Source of the DNA: Cyathus striatus
Taxonomy: Eukaryota > Basidiomycota > Agaricomycetes > Agaricales > Nidulariaceae
Reading direction: 5' to 3'
DNA: 64,000 nucleotides
NCBI GenBank assembly: GCA_025738555.1
Contig: JAOVFP010000003.1
Span: 1-64,000, forward strand
Shown here: piece by piece, positions 43,904-56,400 of the stretch
Layout of the letters: each line of letters starts with the position of its first letter
Position numbering within the stretch: position 1 is the stretch's first letter
Notes under the pieces: generated by a model
Database searches by the model: none
What the model was told of the DNA's origin: nothing
What the model saw: only the letters and a program-made list of their open reading frames with translations
Position numbers and translations under genes: made by a program

Positions 43904-46900
43904 GTAGCGATAGCATAAGTACAAGGAGATAATGAGACGCCCAGCGAGTTGTTGTAAGAGGTAGAGCATATGTGGAACTGGTTTGTGTTGTAGACACGTT
44001 ACACTCTTTGAGGGGGGGAACGAAAAGGATAATGGTTGCACCCCAGTGAGAACTTGCACTGTGCTTATCTGTGTGTGGGTAAATCTGCGCAATTGCTGTG
44101 CCCAGAACAGAAGAATCTGTAGCGATCGACGTTTCTCACACTGCACCCATGACCACCTTGTGACATGTAGCCTACGTAACGATTTCCTTCATCGCTCATC
44201 GATATCCTTTATAAGTTATATAACCCCCTCGGTCATCAGGACGTCTGATCTTCTAACGCCATTCATCCCGGCTTTTTCAACTTAACCTCACATCTCCCGT
44301 CTTCCCTATCAGTTCCGACGTCTGCAGCTGGGCCGTAAGTAACATGAATTGATTCGCGTGCTGGGTATCATTTATTCACCCCCTGTCCGCAGTCCACTAC
44401 TATGACTTGGTTACTCAATCCGTCTTGCTCAGAGACAACATCGGCCTCGATCCTCATGGTTATGGCTTAAAGATGTAAAATGAACTCAACCACGTAGCGA
44501 CTCGCTATCATGTTTCGAAGACATACATTTTCACACACTAATCTGCACAATGCTCGAAGTCCATTCCGCCAACTTGGGTCAACGACGTGGCACGCAGGTT
44601 CGCAGGAGGTCATTCGTTGGAGGTTGGAGGTTGAGCAACGAGGACGGGGCTTTGGGGAGGATTGAAGACACTGCTAGCTGTCGTGGATAACTACAGGGTA
44701 TAGATAGGGATTGGCGGCGGAATGTGAAGACTCAGTTGGATTGTGTGTCATGAACGGTACGTAAACTACAATACCTTACGTGTTTTGCTTTCTCACTTAA
44801 TTCCACAGCGTACCAAGTTCCAATTGTCACCGTTCTTTTGTACTTTACGCATGGTTTCGCAGCGCATCTACGGCCTGCCCTTTACGTACATCCAAGCTAT
44901 CCTTGTGGGATATCGATTTTGGCGACTTGTCCATCACCGTCACACGGCCCTGCATCACAATCAGCCTTCACCTAGTTTTCTTGTGAAGGTAATGACCGCT
45001 GTCCTCAACGTCAACGACGATGGCCACTCACTGCACACATCTCGACCAGCTCGCTCGTTTGCGGCCCCCTCACATATCTCATTCGATCTATAGAGAGGAA
45101 TGTACTCAGTGCTTTGACAATCAGGTTGGTCGATGGACACCATCAAGCTCGAAGATCGCTTGCTGACAGCTGTGTAAGTACACTCTCTGTCCAGTATAGG
45201 ACACCATATAGAATCGGAGTCAAATAACAATCAGGCTGAGGTAGGATTGCCGAGATGAGCTAGCTCTGCGAAGTCAAGTTCCGTAGTACCCATTATATAA
45301 GCATTAGAACGAGGACATCGGGTGGAATCAACTGCACTCATACACAACAACGCATTAGCCCAACGTTAGTCAGTAAGAACCCGGCAGCTTGAAAGATTGT
45401 TGTGAGCAGCACAGCAGAGATCTTCAGAACGAACCTGTAGTAGCTCTTCGAGCCGCTCAGCACATATGTGGTACTGTGACTAGTCTGTGAGTTGATAGGG
45501 TATAAGGATGAGGCTAACAGTCTGTAGCCTGATAGCGATGGTGAAAGGATTGACGTTGGACCTGTTGCATTTCTTGAAAAATGTGGGAGAGCATGCGCGA
45601 AGCTGAGGTGTCTTCTAATGTAGTTGTGAGCTCGTTACTGTAACGCTCTGTCGAGGTTGGCTTGAACCTGCAATACGAGCGTGTGGTACGCATCCGGGAG
45701 CACCCGTAATTCTAACCGTTCGTCAGCACCATATCACCATAAGGAACAAAACAATCATGTTTAACATTCATAAAAATTTCTTTAAACATCCCCGAACCCT
45801 CCTTAGCCTAACTTGCACCTGACTAATCCGCGCGAGGATCTTCATATCCGACGATAAATTCCTCCTCAGAACGCCCGTTGACCAATTAGTACTCATACAC
45901 GGGGACATATTCCGATTGATCATAACGCGGTCTAACGAAATCGACACCATTCACGAGGACGAAGGCTCGAGTAAGGGGCCAGTCTAAGTGATTGCTCGTC
46001 GATGGTGTTGCAAGAGCGCGAGTGCATGTGTGCTGAGAATAGTTTGGATATACGACATGAGCGTGTGGTACGTATCATGCAGCACCCGCAATTCTAAACA
46101 ATCCTCAGCACGACATCACTAAGAACAAAACACTCACGGTTTGACATTCTCATCAAATTCCCTTACCACACCTAAACCTCAAATCCCCTCGGCGAATTCC
46201 TCAGAACTGCATCAGCGGTGATATTGGAGTTGATAGTCGCGCGTTTTAGCTTCGCAGACCACGATGACCCGAAAATTTCGGGCCTGACATCTTAAGGACG
46301 AAGGACTCTTCGCTAGGCAAGGTTGGCGTGGTGAGGATTGAGTACCCAACCGCCTCGCTCGCAGCCGGCTTCAACCCATGCAGTTTTGGCAATGCCTCAT
46401 CAATCACCGTCGTCCTATTGCTCCCCATCCCCAGCTCCTTGATATTCTTCAACTGCTCCATTAGGTAGTACTCGCGCTGGACTTTAATGGTTTTGGAATG
46501 GCGTAGGCCGTTGAATAGCTCCATTTGAGAACTAAGAACAATTTTTGGAGGCGGTCGGAGACGGAGAGTGATTCGAGAACATCTTGAACATCTTGAACAT
46601 TTCCTGTTGAGACTACTGCTGAGAAGTCGGGGAGTTTTTCCGGTTCGTAGAAGTACATACATGCTCTTTATATTTCGAAAATAGCCTTATTATTTTACTA
46701 GGCATATCAGTACCTAACTGCAAGTTAGGAGAAATAATTGTGTCATTAGTAGTAATAAGTACCTGGAGCGGTGGTAACTTGTAAGCATGTACTAGTAGTG
46801 CATCAGAAAGCCTAGACCTGGGTAACATTCTAAGGAAATCGGAGTTTCGAGATGATCAATTCAGGATCATTTTGCGTCCATTCTATGGGAAGCTTCGTGT

Positions 46901-46914
46901 AAGCATCAGATCTC
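43904..46914. other. Gene-poor region with a diverged tandem duplication
   Basis: No gene is supported. Bases near 45,672-45,800 and 46,045-46,170 are two diverged direct copies, sharing GAGCGTGTGGTACG and GCACCCG-AATTCTAA, with a spacing of about 375 bp. A minus-strand frame at 46,246-46,662 could be the remains of an F-box/LRR-like gene, but no domain can be identified. Confidence 0.45.
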
Positions 46915-47505
46915 ATAAAGGATAAGCACTAAACTATTGATACATATAGGCGCCTGTTGTAGTCCATATATATATGAGCCTTGGGGGACGCATACAATTC
47001 TATCAGCAGAGCGATATGGATCTTAACGATGCTGATTTGACCAGCTTTATACAAAACAATATAGAAATAAGTGCAGTGTTTGGTATGTTTAAACATTATG
47101 ATATTCTTCGTTCTAACATTTAATTCTAGTTGCTGCTATAACTTCTTTGGTATATGATATCATATACAATTTTACTGAAGAAGTATTTTCATACTATCTT
47201 GGCGCCATTACGTTCACTTATCAATATTTTTCAGGTCAAATACATATGGAGGTAAGATATTATGAACCAAGTGTTATTCATGCCTACGGAACTGCACATT
47301 ATACAGTGGCATGAAATGGTCACTCCCAAAATTATTGTACATTGTTGCTCGATATTCCAGTCCATTTTACCTTTTGTCAGCGAGCCTTTTTTTGATGTTT
47401 ACATAAATTCTAAATACCAACAGCATCGTTTTTTTAGGCGAGTTCAGTTAGACTAGGTTAAGTTGGCCACTGATAGTTAATATAAATTCTAGCACCCACA
47501 CAAAA
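46915..47505 (-). repeat. Subtelomeric segment, inverted interior copy
   Basis: This is the reverse complement of 283-870, with shared landmarks such as GTATATGATATCATATAC, GGCATGAAATGGTCACTCCC and CTATCAGCAGAGCGATATGG. By eye the two agree at roughly 80-85% with few indels. Its telomere-proximal side faces right, away from the present telomere, so it marks either a subtelomeric block copied inward in inverted orientation or one edge of an inversion. Confidence 0.88.
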
Positions 47506-47719
47506 TAGATATGCAGAGGTTTCCCATGATGTACGTCATCTAAAAAATAGTTTTTCGAACTTATTGCAGCTACTCGCCAGATGTACGCATCAACACGTTT
47601 AGCGTAATTATACATTCTAAGCCTTTTCGATAGATGCTCATCATCCATGTGGTTCCGTACATAGTAAGTATACGAAATTCAAGTACTTAGAGGAGAGTTA
47701 TATTGTTTTTAAAAAGTGC

Positions 47720-49167
47720 ACCGCAGGTACCTGCTGGTGCAGTTGACCTGATATTTATACTCCGTGTCTGCGCACTGTATGGCAATAGCAAAAGAAGTAT
47801 GCATTCATTATCAGGTTATTATTTGCAAAACATTTATACTCACATCTAAATAGTCATTTTCTGTCTAACAGCTCTATTCATAGGTGCGGAAAAATATTGA
47901 GCAGAGGACATATTCACTCATCAAACATCGTGGATCCAGCAAAAATGACGGTGTGTTGATCATACAAGCTTAGTAATGAAAGAGTACTTACAATAACGTG
48001 TTTCAGATTACACTGACATTTTCAGCACTTGTGTCAATTGCTTATTCGAAATCGACTGTGGTTGTCCCAAGTATAGGATGTGTAGGATTTATACCCCACT
48101 ACCTTACAAAGCAACAAATGGCCTCTTTCGGCGTCACATTTGCTCTCCAAAGTGTGTCAGTTTATTTTATCTTCCAAGTAATGGCCTCTCAAATATCCAT
48201 ACTGTAGCTACGTTATTTTTGCTAACATTCTTCAGAGTAGGGAGGGACTTCATCAGAGACAGTGGAGGCCTTAGAAATGCTATAATGAGAAAAAAAGCAG
48301 GTATCGGTAAAGAAGCTCCACTGACTACTGTACGAATCAGATCAATTGGGCAGTCACGCGTCACGCACCCATTCTGCCGCGCCAAAATTTGGGCCATGTC
48401 ACGCATCACAAATGAAAATGCCGAAAGGTTAGACCGTGACATATTTAGGCGCCGGCGTAATACCTAAAAATTTTCAGTGTAATGACTATTTTTTCTTCTC
48501 CAAAAGCTAATTCTTGCTAAACGATAGTGTTCTATACTTCTGAAAGCTAAATATATGCACTAATTTGGGCTTATTGGCTAGCTTGAGTAACGAAAATGCC
48601 GAAAATTCTGGCATGTCACACTACAAATTCTCGTGTGCCGAAATCACTTTGTGGTTTGGGCCTGTCACGCACTCAAAGGCATGCCCAATTGATCGGATTC
48701 GTACAGTATCTTGGTTTTACATGATGGGATATTGTATTTCTTCATTCTCTTCGGTAAGTCAAAATACAATGAATATTCATTCGCGGTATATATTTACGAT
48801 ATTTAGGATCGACGCTTATCTTCTCAGTGAGTTTAGTTCTTCAGTTGAATACAACTCAAAACTTTATAACTCCGTAAGTGTGATGGAAACTACTTATTTG
48901 TATACATATTTCTACCAACTTACATTTATCTCAGATGCTATATTGCAATTACATCAGTGGTGGTGGGTAATGCTAATTCAAAATTATAATGGCATTTATG
49001 CTTCGAGTCAGGGCTCTAGATTAATACTGAAACTTCGACAAACGTACGACGCACAAATAAATGAGTGCGCGCCGGCTATTTCTCGATCAATTTTCTTTGC
49101 GGAACGTAGTGGTATAGACTCATCATTGGAAGACTCAAGATGGTATCGTACAAGAGGTGGTGTATGA
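47720..49167 (+). pseudogene. DUF6533-type membrane protein gene, split by a MITE
   Basis: Exons read VDLIFILRVCALYGNSKRSM, then ITLTFSALVSIAYSKSTVVV, FGVTFALQSVSVYFIFQVM, LFLLTFFRVGRDFIRDSGGL and KEAPLT, where a 379-bp element intervenes. On paper removal of the element and one TA gives EAPLTILVLHDGILYFFILF, a good match to the 'LxRDGxxYFxxxF' block of DUF6533 membrane proteins. The C-terminal tail contains SQGSRLILKLRQTYDAQ and ends YRTRGGV. RvyALYG and SRLIxNLR blocks are family hallmarks; function is unknown. The N-terminal exon was not found and may have been lost next to the subtelomeric segment just upstream. Confidence 0.62.
48328..48706. mobile_element. TA-flanked MITE (379 bp), Tc1/mariner type
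   Basis: The inverted ends CTGTACGAATC-GATCAATT continue to GGGCA, about 25 bp with one mismatch. TA dinucleotides lie directly outside both ends (48,326-48,327 and 48,707-48,708). Removing the element and one TA restores the host membrane-protein frame. The interior has repeated TGTCACGC and GAAAATGCCGAAA words. It is non-coding. Confidence 0.85.
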
Positions 49168-49889
49168 TTAGAATTAGTGTTCTCGGAAAGCCAACCTGAG
49201 CAATCGGAATACGAACTGTATCAAGGAAAGATTCGAGGGTTGGTACTTAGGATATCACAAGAATACGATGAATCGTATGTGTATTACGTAGTAAATTAGG
49301 CTTCTAAATTAACACCGTTAGCACCAAAGAAGTGGAACTTGAACGCGCTAAGTATAATCAGATTAGAGCAGTATGAGGTAGATTCAGTCTCAGGAAGACG
49401 GTCTGTACTTCTAAGCCTCCTCCATGTCTATTTCCTTCTCGTCACCAGCCTTAACAAGCTCCGTAACGCGAATCAACGCCAACGAGGTAGACTTGGTTGA
49501 GGTCGGTGATGATGTCTGCGTTGTCGTTGGGATCTTTGAGAAGGAAGGTGCCAGTGCATTAAGTGTGCGTCGTGTGCGAGGCAGGAGGTTGTGAGCCCAC
49601 ACAAGTATGTGCTTCTAGAGCTGTTCCTAGTACAGGGACGTAGGTAATCCTGTCCCTCACAGTCATGTTCTAGAGAATGAAGAGCGAGAAAGATGAGAAA
49701 TGCCACATGCCCTGCGTGTGCGAGGATGGGTACGGGGGGATGGGAGTAGGAGGCCGGAGATGGTTTGTGATAGGAGGGACGAGGCGCGTAGCAGACGTTA
49801 AAGCTTCAAATCGCGGAATGAATACCTCCTCAATAAGCCCAAAGAATAGAGAGCTCTCCCTCTCCTCTGTAACGCTCTACGTAGCTGTA
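49168..49889. other. Spacer between membrane-protein gene and Tc1-split gene
   Basis: A 3' portion of the minus-strand gene described next may extend to about 49,411, but its exon structure was not resolved. No other feature is supported. Confidence 0.4.
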
Positions 49890-50231
49890 GGGCTATCAAC
49901 AGCCATGCCCCTCTCTCTCAAAACCGGCTTCTTCCCTTCCCAATCGACATCCTCCACCTCCACCATCATCCTCTCCTTCGACCCAGACGGCATCTCCAAT
50001 CCCTCCAAATCGTCCAGGAGAAAGGAACAAAGGCAAACTGTACGGCGATACAACCTGTCCTAAGGGAGGGCCTATAACATCGATGTAAGTTAAGAAGAAA
50101 AGAAAGAAGAAAGGGGGGAAACGAACCAGACACGTGTACTCTGAATCATGCGGCTTAGTAGTCCTAACGGCGTAGACATTCACCTTGTTCAGAGTTACAA
50201 GTGCAGGATTGGGAGGTGTCCTCAGTCCATA

Positions 50232-51553
50232 CACGTGCTTACCAAAAGTGATGGTAAACAACATTTTTCCCACACATATTTCTCCTTTCCTCCTCCAATA
50301 TTTCAATGCTACCTTACTCAATTTTAATTCAAATATCACGAAATTTATGTAGGGTAAAGATATATGTATTAAGATTAATATCCTAAATTTAAAACGGAGT
50401 TGTTCCTCCCTTGGCATCTAAGACAGCTTTGACACGCTCTGGCATACTTGCAATGTGCCGGTCAATTGTCTCCTGTGGTATTGCGTCCCAAGCAGCTCGT
50501 ACTGCAGATTTAAGGCATTCAACGTTTGAAGGAGGAGCACCAGAACGGATAATACGCTTCAAATCACTCCAGACCGGTTCGATTGGATTAAGATCTGGAG
50601 AATTTGCGGGGTGGTCCACGAGTGGAATGTCTGCTTGCTTGAACCAAGCTTTCGTTGTGTTTGCGACATGGCAAGCAGCTCCATCTTGCTGAAAATCAAC
50701 CAGTCCTCTCTCCTGTACTACCTCTGCATAAAACTGTCGAAGACCACCCTCCAAAACCTGTTCCTGATAGCGTGCAGCAGTCATTCCCCCTCCCTTTCCT
50801 CCAGGGTATTCTAACACCAGTAACGGCCCTTTCCTTCCTGAAATAATGCATGCCCATACCATAATTCGAACAGATGACTGCTTAAAAGCAGGTACTAGAC
50901 AGTCATTGTTGAATTTCTCCTCTGGGCGGCGAGTTACAAAGATACGACCATATTTGTCATCGAGACAAATATAACACTCATCTGAGAAGATGGTGAACAT
51001 GAAATCTTGAGCATCCAAATCCCTTCTATCCTTCGCCCAATTATGCCGGGCAGTTCTATGGTGTTCTAAAAGATAAGGCTTCTTTATTGCAACCCACCGG
51101 TGATAGCCATGGCGATCCAAAACACGTCGAACAGTTGAGACAGATGAGCGTGACGTAGCAGTGTTACTAAGGTCCCTAAGACCCATACGACGACTTTTCA
51201 CAGCATCTCGAATGATGTTATGCTCGTCCCGGTTGGTATTTTTCTTGGGTCGTCCATTTCGAGGTTTGTTTTTTGCTGAACCTGTTGTTCTATACTTATG
51301 AATGATCTTGTATGCTGTGGTTGGAGGTATGTTTTCAGCATTTGCAGCATGAACAATCTTCTGGTTTGCCAAAACGCGCCCAATTAGTCGATTCTTCTTG
51401 GATTCGGAATGTTCAGATCGAGATGTATGTTCATGAGGCATTTGAAGTGGTGAAACGAGATGAATGCTGAGAAAATTGAGCTGCAAGAAGGTGCAATATC
51501 GAAGGCGCGACACGTGGATTACATAATTCACCATCACTTTTGGTAAGCACGTG
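50232..51553 (-). mobile_element. Complete Tc1-like transposon
   Basis: Length is 1,322 bp. The ends are perfect inverted repeats beginning CACGTGCTTACC and matching for 24 bp. The target TA is duplicated at 50,230-50,231 and 51,554-51,555. It carries one uninterrupted transposase gene. Intact ends, an intact gene and a clean target site together suggest it could be, or recently was, active. Confidence 0.95.
50389..51441 (-). CDS. Tc1-type DDE transposase
   Basis: It has 350 residues, the normal size. The N-terminal half is a paired helix-turn-helix DNA-binding region: SKKNRLIGRVLANQK, PPTTAYKIIHKYRTTGS, then the GRPKK linker and a second helical unit LRDLSNTATSRSSVSTVRR. The catalytic triad is visible: D in TIFSDECYI, D in VDFQQDGAACH, and the E of NSPDLNPIEPVW, spaced as DD34E. 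The start was placed at the Met of MPHEHTSRSEH because the frame extends upstream past the transposon end at 51,553, and residues from outside belong to the host gene. There is no stop or frameshift. It cuts and pastes the element at TA sites in the nucleus. Confidence 0.94.
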   Translation of the reverse strand: MPHEHTSRSEHSESKKNRLIGRVLANQKIVHAANAENIPPTTAYKIIHKYRTTGSAKNKPRNGRPKKNTNRDEHNIIRDAVKSRRMGLRDLSNTATSRSSVSTVRRVLDRHGYHRWVAIKKPYLLEHHRTARHNWAKDRRDLDAQDFMFTIFSDECYICLDDKYGRIFVTRRPEEKFNNDCLVPAFKQSSVRIMVWACIISGRKGPLLVLEYPGGKGGGMTAARYQEQVLEGGLRQFYAEVVQERGLVDFQQDGAACHVANTTKAWFKQADIPLVDHPANSPDLNPIEPVWSDLKRIIRSGAPPSNVECLKSAVRAAWDAIPQETIDRHIASMPERVKAVLDAKGGTTPF

Positions 51554-51700
51554 TATGTCGAATGTTCAGCAGCTACTGGTCTACCGTTCACAATGGATCA
51601 GTCGGCTGGGGGCTGGGTGGAAGATCCAGAGGGTAGCGCAGGCGCACTTAACCAAGAGAATACCGTCCCAAGCAGCTAACAAACTTTCATTCGTTGTTCC

Positions 51701-52718
51701 TCGCTATCCATTCCACCGTCAAGCTCTCTTCCACGTCGTACGGTATTGGTCTTCGTATCCCACTCCTCAGATACCTCCCGAAGCAATCTCCCGCATCAGG
51801 CACATTATCAGAGAAATGACCTATGCTGAATGGTCTCCCTCGTCTTCATTGTTCTACGAGAGTGAATTGGGACCGATTATGGTGGATCGATGCGAGCGCG
51901 TGAGCGCGAGCTGGACATGTTGGCAAATGGACCTCTGTGGAATGCGGGGAGAGGTGAATCTGTCTCTGATGTCCATGACGACGTTTAAGTTGGGTGAGAT
52001 GAACGGATGCGGTAATGATAAACCAGAAGGTACGCTACCAGGATAAGTGGTAGACCGCGCTGCAGAACAGAAGCAAGTTAGAGAAAAGTGAGACAGTCCA
52101 AGTCTTCGGTCCGCGATATCCCGAATTCTGATTGACGCAATAACACGTGATGTTTGGTTCCATTGCTATTTCCACCTGTCTCAAATTTCTCTGCAGTTCC
52201 TTCAAGGTCCTTTACCAATGCATCATCTCCCTCTCAACTATGAGCTCAGGCAATGTTACAACGTCAAGGCAAGTTTTTGCTCTCAGGCTGTAAGTATGCT
52301 GCATATCTGAACGAACTGACACGCTATACACACTGACATTACACAGTAAGTAGATATTTTCCGAGCGGCGATTCATTTATTCGAAACGACCAGTTCACCG
52401 TCCTGGAAGTTGGATTGTCATAAATACTTCATAGTTTAAAGAGTCAAGGCGAGTCGAATACACTGGTTATATAGAAGCTTGCGTTCTAGGCTAAGGTTGG
52501 TCCATGCGGCACTGGACCTACAACGCTGTCCCATGACGCCCCGATAGGATCCACAACGCAAAATAAATCACTTTGTCCTTTCCGGGTTGTGTGCTCCATC
52601 AAAGCTATGCGATAGCGGCGTATCTCCGAAGCCACGAGGACTCTGGGTATATGAGTGTCAGCGAACGAAGGTCGTAGGATGAAATTTCCCTCCCACATCC
52701 AGTGATATCTGCTTTACA
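51701..52718. other. Spacer, nothing firmly recognised
   Basis: A plus-strand frame to 52,046 and a 70-codon minus-strand frame at 52,486-52,698 show no recognisable domain. It may include the promoter of the next gene. Confidence 0.4.
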
Positions 52719-53271
52719 ATGTCTCCATCACCCAGACGGCCTGAACGAGCATTCGAGGTACTCGTTACTAAGCCAGATGGAGATGACGATCAACCTGTAC
52801 TGTCGTCATCCCCTACGAACAACATTATTCATTCTGCAACTGGGCTCAAGATTACAGAAGGGCTATCTGAGTTGACTGAGATTCCAGCACTCAAAGTCAT
52901 TTCTGGAGCATTGGCTAGGTTCGTCGAGCAAGTAGACGTGAGTACCATTATTTGCATACGCCTCAACATGCTCAATCACCTCGTTTTGCATGTAGCAGAT
53001 GAAAAAGAACAAAGAAGATTATATGGAACTCGCTCTCTCTGTCTTTGAAACGATTAAAGCGGCGAAGGACGAAGTAATTCGATTCCAGGAATCCAATACG
53101 GACTTGGAGATCTTCAATAAAGTGTTCGGGGACTTTGAAACGTACGCGCTGGTATTTTCATTAGTGAAAAACACGACTCATTCGATGCAGGGAAACGGCG
53201 CGGAAAATTTGATGAAACAGCCATTCCTGCAACAAGTCTGGTCGACTTCCACAACTAAGGCTACACTATGA
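52719..53271 (+). pseudogene. N-terminal part of an NLR-like protein (MLKL-like helical domain)
   Basis: Exon 1 encodes MSPSPRRPERAFEVLVTKPD, a short linker, and ITEGLSELTEIPALKVISGA with LARFVEQVD. A 61-nt intron (52,938-52,998) leads to MKKNKEDYMELALSVFETIK, KDEVIRFQESNTDLEIFNKV and DFETYALVFSLVKNTTHSMQ, ending at a stop at 53,271. The amphipathic helices and the KKNKEDYxELA block match the N-terminal four-helix domain common in basidiomycete NACHT/NLR-type proteins, which resembles MLKL/RPW8 death-inducing bundles. No NACHT or repeat domain follows. After 150 bp the sequence enters transposon copy C, and nothing NLR-like was seen on its far side. It is therefore either a truncated gene or a stand-alone helical-bundle protein. 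Total length is about 163 residues. Confidence 0.6.
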
Positions 53272-53415
53272 AGGTACCAAGATCAGCTGAACAGAAAGAC
53301 ATTTATATTTAAGGTAGTCTATTCGCTTTTCAATGTCACTGCTATTAACATGTCATTTACGTAGATGAGAAATACGGTGGTTGCTCGGGCAAAAGTTGAA
53401 ATATCTAATATAGAG

Positions 53416-56400
53416 GGGCAGCAAGAAAATTCCGGGCACGCACAAAAGTGAGCATGAGTTGAGCGTGCACACTCACCTATTGAGCGTGAAAATTCGACCC
53501 TGTGTGTGATGTGAGCATGAATATTCTATACATGAGCGTGAATAATCCTTATATGAGCATGAGCCAACTGGCTGTCTTATATCAACTACATACTGAATAA
53601 TTGGTATAGTAAAGCATGTTTTTAATACAATTTGGTATATACTAAGCACTGTAATGTAATAATTGAAGAACACCAGTGGGTTTTATATATATTTCATTGT
53701 TATTGTCTTCTTTATGAGTGTATATTGATTTAAAATGTATACCAATGATCCAGAGTGTTTAGATATGACTTAGAGTGTATATAAATGATTCAGAGAGTGT
53801 ACATATGATCTACAAGTTGAAAAAATGACTCAGAGAGTGTAGCAGTAATTCAGACTAACAGTTAAAAATTTATAGAGCTAGAGAATGGTATATATTGAAC
53901 AGTAGAAACAGGGGAAGTCTATAATGAAACAGGGGGCTCAGAAAATTACAGGAAGCTTTACAATGAAGCAGGAAAATTCAGAACAAGGCAGGGGGATTCA
54001 CAGTGAAGCAGAGACCATGGGAAATTCAAAACAAAGAATGGGGCTTTACAGCAAAGTAGGGAACTTCAGAACAAGGAAGGGGGCTTAATAACAAAGCAGG
54101 GAAATTCACAATGAAGCAGGGAGCAATACAGGATAGACTACTATCTATCACACATATTTGCATAGTATAACTGCATGTCAGTATTATATTTACACTCATA
54201 CTCAATGCCCTTTGATTTGAGCATGAGCATGATGGGTATTCTATCACATTTATAATACTTATTTACACTTGCACTCAATGTCCTTTAACTTGAGTGTGAG
54301 CATGATTGGCATTTTTACTCATGCTCATAAATATTACACTTATATTTCACTTGAGCATGAGCATGATTGGTATTCCTGTTCATGCTCACAAATATTACAC
54401 TCACACTCAATGCCCTTTAACTTGAGTGTGAGTATAATTGGTATTCCTATTCACACTCACAAGTATTACACTCACACTCAATATCCTTTAACTTGAGTGT
54501 GAGTGTGATTGGTATTCTTACTCACACTCACAAATATTACACTTGCATTCAACTTGAGCGTGAGTATAATTGGTATTCCTATTCATGCTCACAAGTATTA
54601 CACTCACGCTCAATATCCTTTAACTTGAGTGTGAGTGTGATTGGTATTCTTACTCATGCTCACAAATATTACACTTGCATTCAACTTGAGCGTGAGTGTG
54701 GTATTCCTATTCATGCTCACAAGTATTACACTCACACTCAATGTCCTTTAACTTGAGTGTGAGCATGATTGGCATTTTTACTCATGCTCACAAATATTAC
54801 ACTTGCATTCAACTTGAGCGTGAGTATAATTGGTATTCCTATTCACGCTCACAAGTATTACACTCATGCTCAATGTCCTTTAACTTGAGTGTGAGTGTGA
54901 TTGGTATTCTTACTCATGCTCACAAATATTATACTTGCATTCAACTTGAGTGTGAGTATAATTGGTATTCCTATTCACACTCACAAGTATTACACTCACA
55001 CTCAATATATCCTTTAACTTGAGTGTGAGTGTGAGTGTGATTGGTATTCTTACTCATGCTCACAAATATTACACTTGCATTCAACTTGAGCATGAGTGTG
55101 GTATTCCTATTCATGCTCACAAGTATTACACTCATGCTCAATGTCCTTTAACTTGAGTGTGAGCATGATTGGTATTCTTACTCACTCACAAATATTACAC
55201 TTGCATTCAACTTGAGCATGAGTATGGTATTCCTATTCATGCTCACAAGTATTACACTCATGCTCAATGTCCTTTAACTTGAGTGTGAGTGTGATTGGTA
55301 TTCTTACTCATGCTCACAAATATTACACTTGCATTCAACTTGAGCTTGAATATAATTGGTATTTCTATTCACACTCACAAGTATTACACTGACACTCAAT
55401 ATCCTTTAACTTGAGCATGAGCATGATTGGTATTCTTACTCACACTTACAAATATTACACTTGCATTCAACTTGAGCGTGAGTATAATTGGTATTCCTAT
55501 TCACACTCACAAGTATTACACTCACACTCAATATTCTTCAACTTGAGTGTGAGCATGATTGATATTCTTACTCATGCTCACAAATATTACACTTGCATTC
55601 AACTTGAGCATGAGTGTGGTATTCCTATTCACGCTCACAAGTATTACACTCACACTCAAAGTTCTTTAACTTGAGTGTTAGCATGATTGGTATTCTTACT
55701 CATGCTCACAAATATTACACTTGCATTCAACTTGAGCATGAGTATAATTGGTATTCCTATTCATACTCACAAGTATTACACTCACGCTCAATGTCCTTTA
55801 ACTTGAGTGTGAGTGTGGTATTTCTATTCACACTCACTTATTCATGCTCACAAGTATTACACTCATGCTCAATGTCTGAGTGTGATTGGTATTCCTATTC
55901 ATGCTCACAAATATTACACTTGCAACTTACTTTTCCTCCCACATGTAAGTGAAGCCAAAATATAAATGTAACATATAATTTTTTTGTGAGCATGAAGTAA
56001 AGACTTTGAGCATGAGTTGACTGACCTTGAGCGTGAGTTGATGACCTTGAGCATGAAAACTTAGACCTTGTGCATGAATGTATGGACCCATGCATGAGAT
56101 GTTGACCCTGAGCATGAAGTAAAATCTTGAGTGTGATGTGTGCATGCATGCTCAATCCATGCTCACACCTTGAGCGTGAACATGAGTGTGAACATGAGCA
56201 TGCATGCACATGTTTGAGCGTGAAGTATAAATATTATTCTTCAAGATTTGACCTCATATCTTAATTAGAAACATCACTCACATTCACAATATGATACAGC
56301 CATACAACACTAGTATGTACATTTGATTTACACTCTTTTTGACCCACAAATGGGCCATTTAGAACTAAAATAAATACCCTGAGTGTGACACGCTCAATCA

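Larger units (their letters stand above)
49890..51700 (-). pseudogene. Unidentified gene split by a Tc1 transposon
   Basis: On the minus strand, frame NGRPVAAEHSTY ends at the transposon at 51,554. The frame GLRTPPNPALVTLNKVNVY continues from 50,231 as AVRTTKPHDSEYTCL. The two join without a shift when the transposon and one TA are removed. A GT-AG intron near 50,070-50,125 leads to PPLGQVVSPYSLPLFLSPGR and an acidic/Gly-rich end. I do not recognise the family. Two diverged copies of the exon and following intron occur at 56,940-57,060 and 57,410-57,560, so it belongs to a small local family. The 5' exon was not identified. Confidence 0.55.

Noticed and set aside
46246..46662. Minus-strand frame upstream of the inverted subtelomeric block as an LRR gene
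   Set aside because: Only one weak hydrophobic-spaced stretch and no F-box or LRR consensus; two overlapping frames compete.
51442..51591. Start of the Tc1 transposase at the first Met of the open frame (51,591)
   Set aside because: That Met lies outside the transposon end at 51,553 and belongs to the interrupted host gene. The Met at 51,439-51,441 was used.
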